The notes under the pieces were generated by a model that was not told where the DNA came from, ran no database searches, and saw nothing but the letters and a program-made list of their open reading frames with translations. Both the position numbers and the translations under genes were made by a program. From NCBI GenBank assembly GCA_963989385.1, contig OZ022499.1:37634866-37698865 (forward strand): a stretch of 64,000 nt of DNA. Direction: 5' to 3'. The stretch comes from Ctena decussata. Taxonomy: Eukaryota > Mollusca > Bivalvia > Lucinida > Lucinidae. Positions 22,686-33,334 of the stretch are shown piece by piece (positions within the stretch are counted from its first letter, which is position 1; every line of letters starts with the position of its first letter).

Positions 22686-22734
22686 ATAACCCATCAAGGG
22701 CTAGTCTAAGTATATGACTAATATTGTTTCCAGT

Positions 22735-23520
22735 CTTTAGTCCGAACTCCAGGTCTGCTGAACATAGGTTGGACTCGGTCCTTAGTCCGAACTTCGAGTC
22801 TGCTGAACCTAGGTTGGACTTGGTCCTTAGTCCGAACTCCGAGTCTGCCGAACCTAGGTTGGACTCGATCCTTAGTCCGAACTCCGAGTCTGCCCAATTC
22901 ATGTTGGTCCCAATCTTAAATCTGAACTCCGAGTCTGCGGAACATAGGTTGGACTCGGTCCTTAGTCCGAACTCCGAGTCTGCCGAACTCATGTTGGACC
23001 CAATCTTAAGTCCGAACTCCGAGTCTGCCGAACCTAGGTTGGACTCGGTCCTTAGTCCGAACTCCGAGTCTGCGGAACCTAGGTTGGACTCGGTCCTTAG
23101 TCCGAACTGCGAGTCTGCCGAACTCATGTTGGACCCAATCTTAAGTCCGAACTCCGAGTCTGCCGAACCTAGGTTGGACTCGGTCCTTAGTCCGAACTCC
23201 GAGTCTGCCGAACCTAAGTTGGACTTGGCCCTTAGTCCGAACTCCGAGTCTGCCGAACTTAGGTTGGACTCGGTCCTTAGTCCGAAGTCCCAGTCTGCCG
23301 AACTCATGTTGGACCCAATCTTAAATCTGAACTCCGAGTCTGCCGAACGTAGATTGGACTCGGTCCTTAGTCCGAACTCCGAGTCTGCCGAACTTATGTT
23401 GGACCCAATCTTTAGTCCGAACTCCGAGCCTGCCGAACTCACGTTGGACTCGGTCTTTAGTCCGAACTCCGAGTGTTTATGCCGAACTCCGGGTCAAAAC
23501 ACAATCCTGGACCAACCTGG
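22735..23520. repeat. Minisatellite array C, 45-bp unit, about 16.5 copies
   Basis: The unit is TAGTCCGAACTCCGAGTCTG, then CCGAACCTAGGTTGGACTCGG and TCCT. Two unit types alternate (GGTTGGACTCGGTCCTTAG and TGTTGGACCCAATCTTAAG). Since 45 is divisible by three, one frame on each strand stays open across the array (22724-23548 plus; 22594-23442 minus), giving 15-residue repeats such as SPNSESAEPRLDSVL. I do not call these proteins. The right flank is the inverted form of the left flank of array A. Confidence 0.92.
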
Positions 23521-23813
23521 AGACTGCGAGGCGTTATTCAAATTCTGATAAAAAAAAAGCAGGTCTGTATTTTCGTTCAACTTTTCTGCAAGTTTCATTG
23601 CCAACTTATTTTTACGGGAATCAGACGGATTTCATAAAAGGGCTCTTGAAATCAGATACAAACGCCTTGCACAATTACAGGTTCACAGATACGTTCTGTC
23701 TCTGAATAATTCAAAGAATCCGAAGTTAACTGACTTCGTTTATCCACGTGAAGTTCACCTTTTTACGAGTCTACTTGCATTTACGGGTCGACCCACAGAG
23801 ACCAACAATTGAT

Positions 23814-23870
23814 TTCCGATTTTCGCTTTTCGATATTCAAATATCGGAAAACGAAAAGCAAAATCAAAAA
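23814..23870. repeat. Short hairpin with CTTTTCGATATT arms
   Basis: TTTTCGCTTTTCGATATT is followed by AATATCGGAAAACGAAAAGC. Related single arms (GCTTTTCGATATTCA) recur at about 23955, so this is a small dispersed motif. Confidence 0.55.
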
Positions 23871-24140
23871 AGAAATAAAAAGTTGACATTCGCAGCTTTT
23901 GCATCTTGCTTTTCGAAATTCATCATGATAGTTTGTTTGTTTGTTTTTCGTGCTTTTCGCTTTTCGATATTCACCATGATTGCGAAAATCACATTTTTAT
24001 TCGATAGTCAATATGATGGTGAATGCTTCTTTTTTTTTTTTTTTTTTTTTTTATTTTGGTTTTCGTTTTTCGATTTTGAACATGGCGGCGAATGTCCAAA
24101 AAACGTTACAGTGTTGCTTTTCCATACTACTACTGAAGAT

Positions 24141-24690
24141 CTACTGAAAGCAGCGATGCGTTTCGGGCCATGACTTTATTTCACGATTGATGGAACATGG
24201 GAAAATATTCATTGGGTGCCTTAAGCTCAGTCTCCAAGGAACCACAAGGGTTACAGTCTTCAAACTTGCTGTATACATACATTTGTGAAAGCTCCACTGA
24301 GAGCAGCGATGCAAATTGGGCCATGACCGATATTTCACGGTTGGTTGGACATAGAAAAAGATATTCACCTGTTGCGTTCAGCTCAATTTTTAAGTAACTG
24401 CAAAGGCTAGAGTCTTCAAACCTGCTCCATAGATACGTCTGAGGAAGATCTACTGAAAGCAGCGATGCATGTCGGGTCATGGCCTATATTTCACGGTTGA
24501 TTGAAGATAGAAAAGATATTAACCTGTTGCGTTTAGCTTCGTTTCTAAGTAACTTCAAGGGCTAGATTCTTCAAAATTCCTCCATAGATACAAGTGGGAA
24601 AGGCCTACTGAAAGCAACGTTGCATATTGGGCCATGACCTATATGTCATGGATTATTGAACACAGAAAAAATATTCATCTGTTGCCTTTA
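24141..24690. repeat. 155-bp tandem repeat, about 3.6 copies
   Basis: Units starting (C)TACTGAAAGCAGCGATGC occur at 24141, 24294, 24450 and 24605. Each continues GGGCCATGACCTATATTTCA, then ACAGAAAAAGATATTCACC and a GTTGCGTTTAGCT block. The last unit stops where the next SINE begins. Confidence 0.88.
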
Positions 24691-24694
24691 GTGA

Positions 24695-24894
24695 GGAGCC
24701 CCGGTAGCTCAGTGTGTTAGCGCTGGCCTACTGATCTAGCGGTCGCGTGTTCGAGCTCCGCCGGAGGCGTAGTTCTTTCCATCGTAAACGGGGTCCCATT
24801 GCACACAGCCTTTCATTATCACAAGCCTATCGTCCTATGACTGAAATACTGTTGAAAAGGACGTAAAATCGCAAGTCATCTATCCATCCATCTA
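24695..24894 (+). mobile_element. tRNA-headed SINE, copy 2
   Basis: The best preserved head of the family: GGAGCCCCGGTAGCTCAGTG (A box) and GTGTTCGAGCTCC (B-box region). The body is GTAAACGGGGTCCCATTGCA, and the tail AAATCGCAAGTCATC continues into ATCC repeats. It sits exactly at the end of the 155-bp tandem array. Confidence 0.85.
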
Positions 24895-25640
24895 TTCTCC
24901 GAAACGTGTTGATGTAAAATATAAGAATGCTATTTTGTCACTTTTGGCACAGGGAAAGATTAAATACATGGGCATATGCTTTCCAAGAAATTTCATTATG
25001 ACGGCAAAACACAGTCATGTCGGAAGCAACTGAATGTCGGGGAAAGTACATGCTCGTATGTTTAATCCTTGTATGTGAAAAAGAACCAGTCTGTATTTGA
25101 CAACAGAGCATTCTGATATTTTCCATACTAGTAAATACGTTTCATAGAAAATTAATCACTAAATTCTAGAAAATGTATGTATTAATGACTCCTCTAATGC
25201 TCCACCGGACACTCCTCTCAACGGATTTTTGCTGATGGTCGCGGTTGCGCATAAGAGTGATTGTTAAGCGTGTTGTAGTTTATTTTGATACATAAAAACA
25301 CGCATGTACATAGCAGTATTCGGATGTTACAGGGCCATTTCCACTTCTTCTCAATACTCTGCAAGAGTTGTATTGTAAAGGGACCAGTAAGATACAAAAA
25401 CAACTTTATGTTTGTTTAGAATTTTATTTTTGAATAAATATATTTAATGCACAAAATGATATTTCTTAAATCATTTGTTAAAACAATTTAACGAGGGCAA
25501 TAATGCTTGCAAAATGTTACATTTACACCACTGTAAGTGTTCAACAAAATATTTAGCCTGGTGAAAGCTTTTCACCTTTTCAGCTTGAAATTCTAACAGT
25601 GGAGGGCTTTGCAACAGTGGAGTTCCGTATGACAGGGCTC

Positions 25641-26028
25641 ACTGTAAAACACTTAATATTTGCGGTTCAAAATTTCGCGGTTCAATGAAAATGACATACT
25701 GGCGCATATCATTTTTGGCGGTCAAGATATATCATGGCTCAAGATAATAATGAAAATTTTATGTGAATTTCTGACAGTTTTTTTTTTCACTTTTTCATTA
25801 ACTAGACATTGTGGCATCTATTAGAATCGCCTCATCGAGGGGATTAGTATAGTTAATGGAGTGGTATAAAAAAAAAAAAAAATAATAATCATCAGGTACT
25901 CCTGTATATCTGAACCTTCGTTATGCTGTTCGTAATCAAATATTAGCGGATTTATATTTTAGTGCTATTTGCGTTTGCCGCCAATATCGCCAAAATTCAG
26001 TAATCGCAAAATATAAATGTTTTACGAG
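25641..26028. mobile_element. TIR element, ACTGTAAAACAC ends
   Basis: The left end ACTGTAAAACACTTAATATT with TTGCGG is matched by AATCGCAAAATATAAATGTT and TTACGAG at the right. Nothing coding lies between. Arms are imperfect and the boundaries are approximate. Confidence 0.5.
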
Positions 26029-26170
26029 CTACCTACGCTGGGTCTTCAGTGTCTGTTAGTCAGTTTGTGAGCTTTGTCAAAATCTTTCAGAATCACGGAC
26101 TAGTCCAAAATTCAAAGATGAAAGAGACAAGCTCAGTTTATTTCAGGCTCAAAGAGTAAATATACACATC

Positions 26171-26382
26171 ATTAACCCTTAATGCGCCAAAAAGCAGACG
26201 ACAAAATCTATGCCTGCAGAATTTCAAAAAATGTTTCGTCCAAGCGACATCATATGGAGAATTCGAACACTAGAGGGCAAACAGTGAAGATTCAGATGAG
26301 GTGGCTCATGATGAGCCACCTCATCTGGATCTACACTGTTTGCCAATTCAACAATTTTAATTTTTGGCGCTTAAAGGGTTAA
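26171..26382. mobile_element. 212-bp MITE, ATTAACCCTT ends with central hairpin
   Basis: Termini ATTAACCCTTAATGCGCC and GGCGCTTAAAGGGTTAAT are inverted. Inside are AAAAAGCAGACGACAAAAT, TTTCGTCCAAGCGACATC and a strong hairpin at 26277-26343 (GCAAACAGTG...GATGAGGTGGCTCA / TGAGCCACCTCATC...CACTGTTTGC). Related copies are at 34497-34675 and 53434-53597. Confidence 0.82.
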
Positions 26383-26406
26383 TAACCGTAAGCGTGTAAT
26401 ACTACC

Positions 26407-26503
26407 TAGTCTGGCTTCATACCCTATGTTCAATATATCCTCTGCAAAGGAACATAGGGTCTGACCACCAGAGTATCATACAGATTCGACTGGAGCCAGG
26501 CTA
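26407..26503. repeat. 97-bp hairpin MITE, TAGTCTGGCTTC ends
   Basis: TAGTCTGGCTTC pairs with GGAGCCAGGCTA. The inner arms ACCCTATGTTC and GAACATAGGGT pair as well. Confidence 0.65.
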
Positions 26504-26604
26504 AATACTACCCTATATTAGACAATACTTTTTCACACAAAAAGGCATTTATTACAGTGCAATTGTAAAAGCAGCCGCATATTTTTTTGTAAAATGTGTT
26601 ATAT

Positions 26605-26800
26605 GAGCCGTGGCATGACAAACCCAACAAAGTGACATGTGCGCCTATCGAAGACTCAGATCAGCCTGGGCATCCGGCGAGTCTGATTAGAACGTTTGCT
26701 GTGTACTCTAAGGGTAGCTAACGGTCTAAGCTACCTCCATGGTGACAGCGAAGACTCTGATCAGACTGGATGGGTGTCAATCTGTATAACGACGCAGCTT
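26605..26800. mobile_element. GAGCCGCG fold-back MITE, degenerate and deleted copy
   Basis: The left end GAGCCGTGGCATGACA is mutated and the right arm lost about 40 bp, ending GACGCAGCTT. ATAT flanks both sides, so the target duplication is still visible. It is an older copy. Confidence 0.75.
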
Positions 26801-26897
26801 ATATCAAAACTCGTACCCGCATATAGGGAAGTCAAGCTTTTAAAAAAATGGTATTCTCAGTAGATGTAACAAGATGAAGAAAAAAGAAAAAATAAAT

Positions 26898-27133
26898 GAG
26901 CCGCGACACGAGAAAACCAACAATGTGGTTGTGCGCCCAGCGCAGACTCAGATCAGTCTGGGCAACCGCCAAGTTTGATCAGACTCTTTGTTAGGTGCTT
27001 AAAGGGTAGCTAAGGGTCTAAGCTACCTTCATGCGGACAGCGAAGACTCTGATCAGACTGGGCGGATGCCCAGGCTGATCTGAGTCTGCGCTGGCCGCAC
27101 AACCACTTTGTTGGTTTTCTCGTGTCGCGGCTC
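26898..27133. mobile_element. Fold-back MITE, GAGCCGCG family, full copy
   Basis: 236 bp, with intact inverted ends GAGCCGCGACACGAGAAAAC and the reverse complement. AAAT is duplicated on both sides. Confidence 0.88.
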
Positions 27134-27396
27134 AAATGGAGAAAGCAATAAGATAGCGACATGGTAGTTAGAGAGGAAACAGGTGAACACAGAAAAGAAG
27201 AATTTAAGAACAAGCAAGCACTACATCCACATACATATAAATCAGAATTACATTATTACATTATGCATTCCAGTTATAGACTCGTGAAATCTGACAATCA
27301 TTTCGATTATCAATTCAGTATAAATTTCTACTACGGCCCTGTAAAACCTAACTGTGGACCGTAATTATTCGGTTATAAGACTGGGGTTTCCCTTAA

Positions 27397-27803
27397 AAAC
27401 TAATCCCAAAGATCTAGATCCGTATTACAAAACAATCCCAAAGATCTAGATCCGTCTTACAAAACAATCCCAAAGATCTAGATCCGTCTTACATAACAAC
27501 CCCAAAGATAAAGGCCCGTCTTACAAAGCAATCCCAAAGATCTAGAACCGACTTACAAAACAATCTCAAAGACCTAGATCCGTCTTACAAAACGATCTTC
27601 AAGATCTAGATCCTTTTTACGAAACAATCTCAAAGATCTAGAGCTGTCTTACAAAACAGTCCAAAGATCCGTCTTACAAAACAATCCAAAGATCTAGATC
27701 CGTCGTACAAAACAATCAAAAAGATCTAGATCCGTCTTACCAAACGATCTTAAAGATCTAGATCCGTCTTACAAGGCGGATCTAGATCTTTGGGATTGTT
27801 TTG
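27397..27803. repeat. 31-bp minisatellite ending in an inverted unit
   Basis: About twelve copies of a 31-bp unit, AATCCCAAAGATCTAGATCC then GTCTTACAAAAC. Middle units are diverged or shortened. The final unit (about 27777-27803) is inverted: CGGATCTAGATCTTTGGGAT. Each unit holds the palindrome AGATCT. Confidence 0.88.
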
Positions 27804-28018
27804 GAAGAAAACAACACATCTAACAACACAATGTCATTCTGGAGATGGGAAACATCGTTTTATAGCCGAATAAATACGTCGGTAGTACATGTAAGAACAA
27901 CTGTAAACGTCACACACTAAAATTTAACTAAAGCACATCTGAGCTGAAAGAAGATAATAAAAAAACAACTCTGAAAACGTGTATATTGTCATCCCCACGC
28001 AAGCATCTTTGTACATAT

Positions 28019-28254
28019 GAGCCGCGACATGACAAAACCAACAATGTGATTGTGCGCCCAGCGCAGACTCAGATCAGCCTGGGCGTCCGCCCAGTCTGAT
28101 CAGAGTCTTCGCTGTCCGCATGAAGGTAGCTTAGACCCTTAGCTATACTTTAAGCGCTTAGCGAAGACTCTGATCAGACTGGGCGACTGCCCAGGCTGAT
28201 CTGAATCTGCGCTTGGCGCACAACCACCTTGTTTGTTTTCTCGCGTCGCGGCTC
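28019..28254. mobile_element. Fold-back MITE, GAGCCGCG family, full copy
   Basis: 236 bp with intact inverted ends and ATAT duplicated on both sides. The centre is inverted in orientation relative to the 26898 copy (TAGCTTAGACCCTTAGCTA). Confidence 0.87.
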
Positions 28255-28596
28255 ATATACAGATACAAAATGCCAGGTGTTACAAATATCACAAATAGTT
28301 GTTTTTTTCTGCCAGTCAATTTGCCATTTTTCTGTTCTAAAGGTCAAAACGGCCAAAAAAAGAAAAAGTCCTTGGGCGAAGCCAACCTTGGAAAAAACGA
28401 CAGACAATTTGATAAATCAATGAATTTTGAGGACGAAAGTTTAACCTTTTCCTTATTTATGCAAAAGACATATGGCCTGCGCAGTGAGAATTCTTATTCC
28501 TGCAAAAAAAAATAATATTGTCTATCACAAATAAAAATCGTATTTCGCCTATGCAAACTTTCGGTGAGTCGGGGCACTCACAGAATTAGAATTATA

Positions 28597-28832
28597 TAGC
28601 CGTGATACGACAAAACCAACGAAGTGTCATGTCGACCAAGCAAAGACTCAGAGTAGCCTTGGCATCCGCCCAGTCTGATCAGAGTATTCGCTGTCGGCAC
28701 GGAGGTAGCTTGCGCTCTTAGCTACATTTTCAGCGCAAGCAAAGAGTCTGATCAGACTAGGCGTATGCTCAGGCTGTTCTGAGTTTTCGCTGGCGCGCAT
28801 GACACTTTGTTGGTTTTATCGTGTCGAGGTTG
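28597..28832. mobile_element. GAGCCGCG fold-back MITE, degenerate copy
   Basis: Both ends are mutated (AGCCGTGATACGACAAAACC left, GTGTCGAGGTTGC right), but the inner arms still align with the family over the full length. Confidence 0.75.
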
Positions 28833-29236
28833 CGATGTATTTCGGAGTTTGATTTGCGATATGCCATTATGGGTCTTAAATTAATTTGGCCTGAAAAAAA
28901 AATGAGCTTTACTCTCTGTTGTCTGTTTAACTTGGGCCTGAGGTCAAATACATTTTAGTAACATAACAAGGGGGTGAGGATGAAAATGGGTTTATAAAGA
29001 GACTTACGATTTTAGAAGCTATGAAGAATTCACTTTAAAACATCTCCAAGTGCGGCTCTCAAAATGCGAGTAGAACGATCTTAAAAATGGTCTCAAAATG
29101 TGAGTAGAGTCAGTTTTTAAAATCGTAAGAGAGCTGCACATGATATGTATTTTACAATTCCTCCTATTTCCTTTATAGCTCAAACAAGGAAAATCTATCA
29201 AAATACTACCCGTTGCAAACGTTTACTACAGTAAAT

Positions 29237-29455
29237 GAGCCGCGACACAACAAAGTGGCTTTTGCGCTCAGCGAAGACTCAGATCAGCCTGGCATCCGCC
29301 CAGTCTAATAAGAGTCTTCGTTATGTGCTTAAAGAGCTGAGGATCTGCTACCGCCATGCCGACAGCGAAACTTCTTATCAAACTGAGCGGGTTCCCAGGC
29401 TGATCTGAGCTTGTGCTTGGCGTACATGCTTCTTTGTTTTGTCGTGTTGCGGCTC
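29237..29455. mobile_element. Fold-back MITE, GAGCCGCG family, slightly shortened copy
   Basis: 219 bp, with AAAT duplicated on both sides. The left arm lacks about 10 bp after GCGACACAACAAAG, and the right end reads GTTGCGGCTC. Confidence 0.82.
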
Positions 29456-29560
29456 AAATTTGCATATTGGATGCATATGAAACTAGTAAGAAACTAGTAT
29501 AAAAAATGCAAAAAATGTACTAAATATTATGTTGCCATTTTAACAAGTCTTTGAAAATAA

Positions 29561-29748
29561 GGAGCTCCAGTAGCTTAGTAGGTTTAGCGCTGGCCAGCTG
29601 ATCTAGAAGCGCCGGGTTCGATTCCCGCTGGAGGCAGAAATCTTTTCAACAGTAAACGGGCCTTCTTTGCACATGTCCATTATAACTCTTCCTTTGTCCT
29701 GATATGACTGAATTGCTTTTGAAAAGGATATAAAAACCGCAAGTCTAT
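29561..29748 (+). mobile_element. tRNA-headed SINE, copy 3
   Basis: Head GGAGCTCCAGTAGCTTAGTA with the B box GGGTTCGATTCCCG. The body includes CAGTAAACGGG and CCTGATATGACTGAATTG, and it ends at GCAAGTCTATC. It is shortened in the body relative to copies 1 and 2. Confidence 0.8.
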
Positions 29749-30454
29749 CACCGTTAGAACTTAGTGATCAGATTAAAATTGTGTCTAATGGCATGCTCCC
29801 CGTTTGAATAAAGAACATTTTGCACAGTAGATTAGTCTCATAACTTCGCAGTGGACTAGTCTGTCTCCTTTTGCAGAATTGCATCGCATTTATATATAGT
29901 GAAATATAAAATCTGAGATTCCAAGGATTAAATTAATAGGGGAAACAGAAGTATCCTTAAATTTATGATTTCTCTAAAGTTAAATAAAGCTGCACGCCCA
30001 ACACTGCGCTTCTAGCAGCATTTCAATCGTAGACCATTCTAGGCTGCAAGAAACATTTTTATGCATGGTCTTTTATACCAAATTCTAACACCGCGTACCT
30101 ATAGAAGCAATGGAAAATTTTAGTGCTTGTTTCCTGCAACAATTCACTGTTTCGGGGCCCGTGTGGAAAACTGCAAACGTTGTCGTCAAAACAAACATGG
30201 TCAGAAAGCGTTTCCGTTACATCTGACAATGCCGCGGCTGTTTCTCGGAAGAAATTGTATACTTGCTGGGGACCAGGCCGGGTAGTGGGCGGGGCATAAA
30301 AGGTGTAAAATGTGTTACAAAAAAAGGCCGCTTCTGATGGCATGCCAGTAGACGCTTGTTACAATCATCATTGTTTGCGGGATTTCGCGAGCTTGAGGTA
30401 TTAAGAAAATGAATACATTTTTCTGCGTTTTTCTGCGTTGGAATCGAAATAATT
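29749..30454. other. Intergenic DNA
   Basis: No gene recognised. A 94-codon minus-strand frame at 30059-30343 has no domain that I know and no splice context to support it. Confidence 0.4.
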
Positions 30455-30600
30455 CAGCATTATCAATGAGTTGTAGATTAGTAATTCAGTTTTTGGTCAG
30501 TTGTAAGTGGATATATCTTTCGCGCTCCGTGCTCGTTATATGATCTACTTTATAAAGGACCTCCGACAGTGAATTACTATTCAACAAGTCACTGCTAGAG
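30455..30600. mobile_element. Diverged hairpin MITE, partner of 63844-63984
   Basis: It shares CAGCATT, AGTAATTCA, TTGGTCAGTTGTAAGTGGAT, TCGCGCTCCGTGCTCG, GATCTACTTTA and CAGTGAATTACTATTCAAC with the perfect hairpin at the right edge of the window. The arms here are decayed. Confidence 0.65.
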
Positions 30601-30751
30601 TAGATCCATTTCTTAATTTTAAACTTTGCAAGTCCACTGCCATTTATAGAGAACTCATTGCCCATGGGAAATGACGGAAGAATTAATTTTCTGGTACCTG
30701 ATCAGACAAATTTGATAGTGATACAAAAAAAGTGGAAGCCGTTTATACAGA

Positions 30752-30946
30752 GCTCCAGATAAGAGTGGGTATTGAGGATAAGTCAAAGATAATTTTCCTT
30801 ATTTCTCAATGAAAACATACATTGTGACCCCTCATTAGAACCGTCTCGGCGAGACGGTTCTAATGAGGGGTCACAATGTATGTTTTCATTGAGAAATATG
30901 GAAAATTATCCCTAAATTATCCATGTTACCCCTTCTTATCTGGAGC
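30752..30946. mobile_element. 195-bp hairpin MITE, GCTCCAGATAAG ends
   Basis: The ends GCTCCAGATAAGAGTGGG and CCTTCTTATCTGGAGC pair, as do AATGAAAACATACATTGTGA and TCACAATGTATGTTTTCATT. The centre is CCGTCTCGGCGAGACGG. It is a near-perfect fold-back and the intact member of a family with copies at 13.9 and 32.0 kb. Confidence 0.85.
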
Positions 30947-31650
30947 ACTGGTTTATATACATAAAACTTTGATAAATGGTCTTTATGCCAGTTGCATTAG
31001 GAAGCCAAAGATTTGGTTGATCTGGTTTTCGTGATATTCGGTTGTTCGATATAAACATGAGTCTGAATTTCCTTAAAGACACATTCAAAGTAACGAGATT
31101 CCGTATGATGTATGGAGCGAAATGAAAAAAACAAGTATGGGTGATCTGGGGAATCATGATAACGATATGTATACAAACTGAAGGTCAGAGTTTTGTTCTA
31201 CTACAATTATGATTAAATGCATGTTCTCATTTAAAAAAAAAATGGCCTAAATCAAAAGCCCAGTGGTCAGTGATCAGTTTATCTATATGAAGCGTTTTAA
31301 GAAACTTTAGAGAAAATACACAGAAATCTAAAGATGTAATCAAAAGGCTTTAATTTAAAAATGTCATTTTGAACATGTCATTTGTTGGCGTGAGTGTTGC
31401 TTCATTTTATGGTTAAAAAGTGACTTTGGTAAGGGCCGACGGTTCTGAACTGTGGTTAAGATATATGTATATGTTCCGTATGATGTACATAGTTTAATCT
31501 ATATATGATGTACAAACATTCTTTTGGTCTGTTGAAGGTGAATTGACCAGAACTATGAAATAACGTTTTAACTTCAAACTGGTTGCCTTAATAGCATATT
31601 ACTTTCAGATGATTTTTGTGAAACTTTTTCAACAACATACCATATAACTA

Positions 31651-31855
31651 CAGTCAACTCTCGATATCTCGAAGTCAAATTTTAGCCCAAACTACTGATA
31701 TCTCAAAGTAAATTTTCTGGTACCAGAAAATTTACTTTGAGATATCAGTAGTTTGAGATAACAGGAGTTGAAATGTAAATAAAAATAGGAATTATATTCT
31801 TTGATATAAGAAGATATTTTGAGATATCAATGTTCGAGATATCGGGAGTTGACTG
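31651..31855. mobile_element. Pogo/Tigger-like MITE, CAGTCAACTC ends, TA target
   Basis: CAGTCAACTCTCGATATCTC at the left and GAGATATCGGGAGTTGACTG at the right, flanked by TA on both sides. TACAGT...-type ends with a TA duplication are typical of pogo/Tigger-like Tc1-mariner MITEs. A second, inner hairpin lies around TTTTCTGGTACCAGAAAA. A diverged copy is at 45839-46073. Confidence 0.78.
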
Positions 31856-32023
31856 TATTTTCGTCAATTGGGAACAATACTTAACCTGTCAAAAATCAAA
31901 TATATCTGTATAAATGCTGTAGAAAATGGACAAATGAAAATATACATATAGCTCTAAAATAGAAATGATAATTCCAATTAATTTTTTTTCTGGTATCTTG
32001 CGCTGGAAGAAAATAACTGTAGA

Positions 32024-32246
32024 GCTCCAAATAATAGGGATTATTGAGGGTATTTCAAAATATTTTTTCTTATTTCTCAAATAAAACATATTGTTACCCC
32101 TCACTAGAACCGTCTTGGTGAGACGGTTTTTATGAGGGTCACAACGTATGTTTTATAGAAAAATATGAAATGAATCTATATTATTTTGCTACCCCTGGCC
32201 CTTCTTATTTTGGCTCACTTTTGTTACCCCTTCTAATCTGGCTCCC
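32024..32246. mobile_element. Diverged hairpin MITE, family of 30752-30946
   Basis: GCTCCAAATAATAGGGATTA at the left, a centre of ACCGTCTTGGTGAGACGGT, and two alternative right ends, each a TTACCCC/CTACCCC block followed by TGGCTC (about 32217 and 32244), suggesting a small terminal duplication. Confidence 0.65.
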
Positions 32247-32345
32247 TATTTCAAACATACCGGCATTTTGTTGCGAGTCAATTACAATTCAGTGGTCTAA
32301 ATAGGACAAAAACAGATGTTATGGGATTTGAATGTTTTGTATTAT

Positions 32346-32470
32346 GGTGTATGGGTATACTTCAAGGGGAAGCAAATCTGTCATGTTCTCTTTTTTGTCT
32401 CCCATTTCAAAAGGGGTCAACTCTTTAAGAAAAAGATGTGCTCCCTAGGAGCAAATTCTTTACTTTGGCA
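32346..32470. repeat. Partial repeat related to 55980-56140
   Basis: It shares TATACTTCAAGGGGAAGCAA, GGGTCAACTCTTTAAG and CTCCCTAGGAGCAAATTCTT with the 56-kb element, whose CTCCCGTAGGAG hairpin is better preserved. It lies beyond the 3' end of the SIX3/6 reading frame. Confidence 0.6.
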
Positions 32471-32944
32471 TTAAATCCCATCTTTGGAGTCGTATTTGTA
32501 AATAGCATCAAACAGGATATTACAAAATTTAACCTTCGCTTGGAAAGATAAAATGCGGGAAACAGAGTGTATACATACACTTGAACATATCTTCGTGGGG
32601 AAAACGTGAAATATTCACCTTCATATATGTGTTTCTTATCAGGAACACTAATCACACATACTCCCACAACTAGCAAGTCCATAGTTTATACAAGTAAGAA
32701 AGGTGCCCCTTTCGGAAGTCTTTGTACAATTTATAATATATGGCTGACAATGGATCAAACCAGTTCCTTGTGCACTCTAAATTCTCAGCTCTATACTCTG
32801 AAGTAAGGAAATGTAAACAAATAACAGATTCAGTTTTGTTTTGACACGCGTCAACATTTTCCGGCTTTGACACTGTGTGGATTTCATGTCTATACAGATC
32901 TGTACACATTTGTTTTCTATGTTTAAGTATATTTTTCGCCCAAA

Positions 32945-33334
32945 CTAATCCACACTTCCAGTCTGTGGGCTTGTCACCGTTTCAATTTTTTCCTGGCAAG
33001 AAGATTCAGTAGCTGGTATGTGCTGGGCCCCAGAATGGAACTGTTTAAGATTCGCATGCACTTGTTGAAAAACGTTTTGTGCCTGAAGCGTGTTCTGAAT
33101 CTGTTGAAGGCTTTGATGTGTCAATTGTAAGTGATTTTGAAATGCTTGATAATTCTGGAGATTGAAGCCAGTCTGTGAATAGTCCAATGGCGTATGAAGA
33201 ATATCATCTATTCCAAATGATCTTATATTACTTGGACTAGTTTTAATTTTAGGAACAGAGAGGTTCAAAGCCCAAGGTTGTGGCGCACTATTGCCAACAG
33301 TTTGTGAAATATCCTGACTTTTGGGTCCATATAG
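32945..33334 (-). CDS. Candidate readthrough extension of SIX3/6 (129 codons)
   Basis: Directly after the SIX3/6 TGA, the same frame stays open for 129 codons to a TAG at 32945-32947. The first codon is CTA, giving UGA-CUA, the context with the best-documented natural readthrough in animals. The extension starts LYGPKSQDIS. It has a hydrophobic/basic patch (PWALNLSVPKIK), then SFGIDDIL (33217-33197 for FGIDDIL), an exact FxIxxIL eh1 motif of the type that binds Groucho/TLE corepressors. A Gln/Asn-rich part follows (QNYQAFQNHLQL, LQQIQNTLQAQNVFQQ) that may be helical. By chance 129 open codons would occur with a probability of about 0.2% at even base use. Alternatives: a 3' UTR that is open by chance, a recent nonsense allele, or a base error. 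If used, the protein would be about 400 aa. Confidence 0.55.
   Translation of the reverse strand, partial: LYGPKSQDISQTVGNSAPQPWALNLSVPKIKTSPSNIRSFGIDDILHTPLDYSQTGFNLQNYQAFQNHLQLTHQSLQQIQNTLQAQNVFQQVHANLKQFHSGAQHIPATESSCQEKIETVTSPQTGSVD

Noticed and set aside
22594..23548. Two long overlapping reading frames of ~280 codons on opposite strands
   Set aside because: They follow from a stop-free 45-bp tandem repeat and have no domain, no unique sequence and no start context.
27397..27803. CRISPR-like array of ~31-bp repeats
   Set aside because: There are no unique spacers, the units are directly tandem, and the DNA is clearly animal.
30059..30343. 94-codon minus-strand frame with an ATG
   Set aside because: No recognisable domain, no supporting splice sites, and a length expected by chance in 64 kb.
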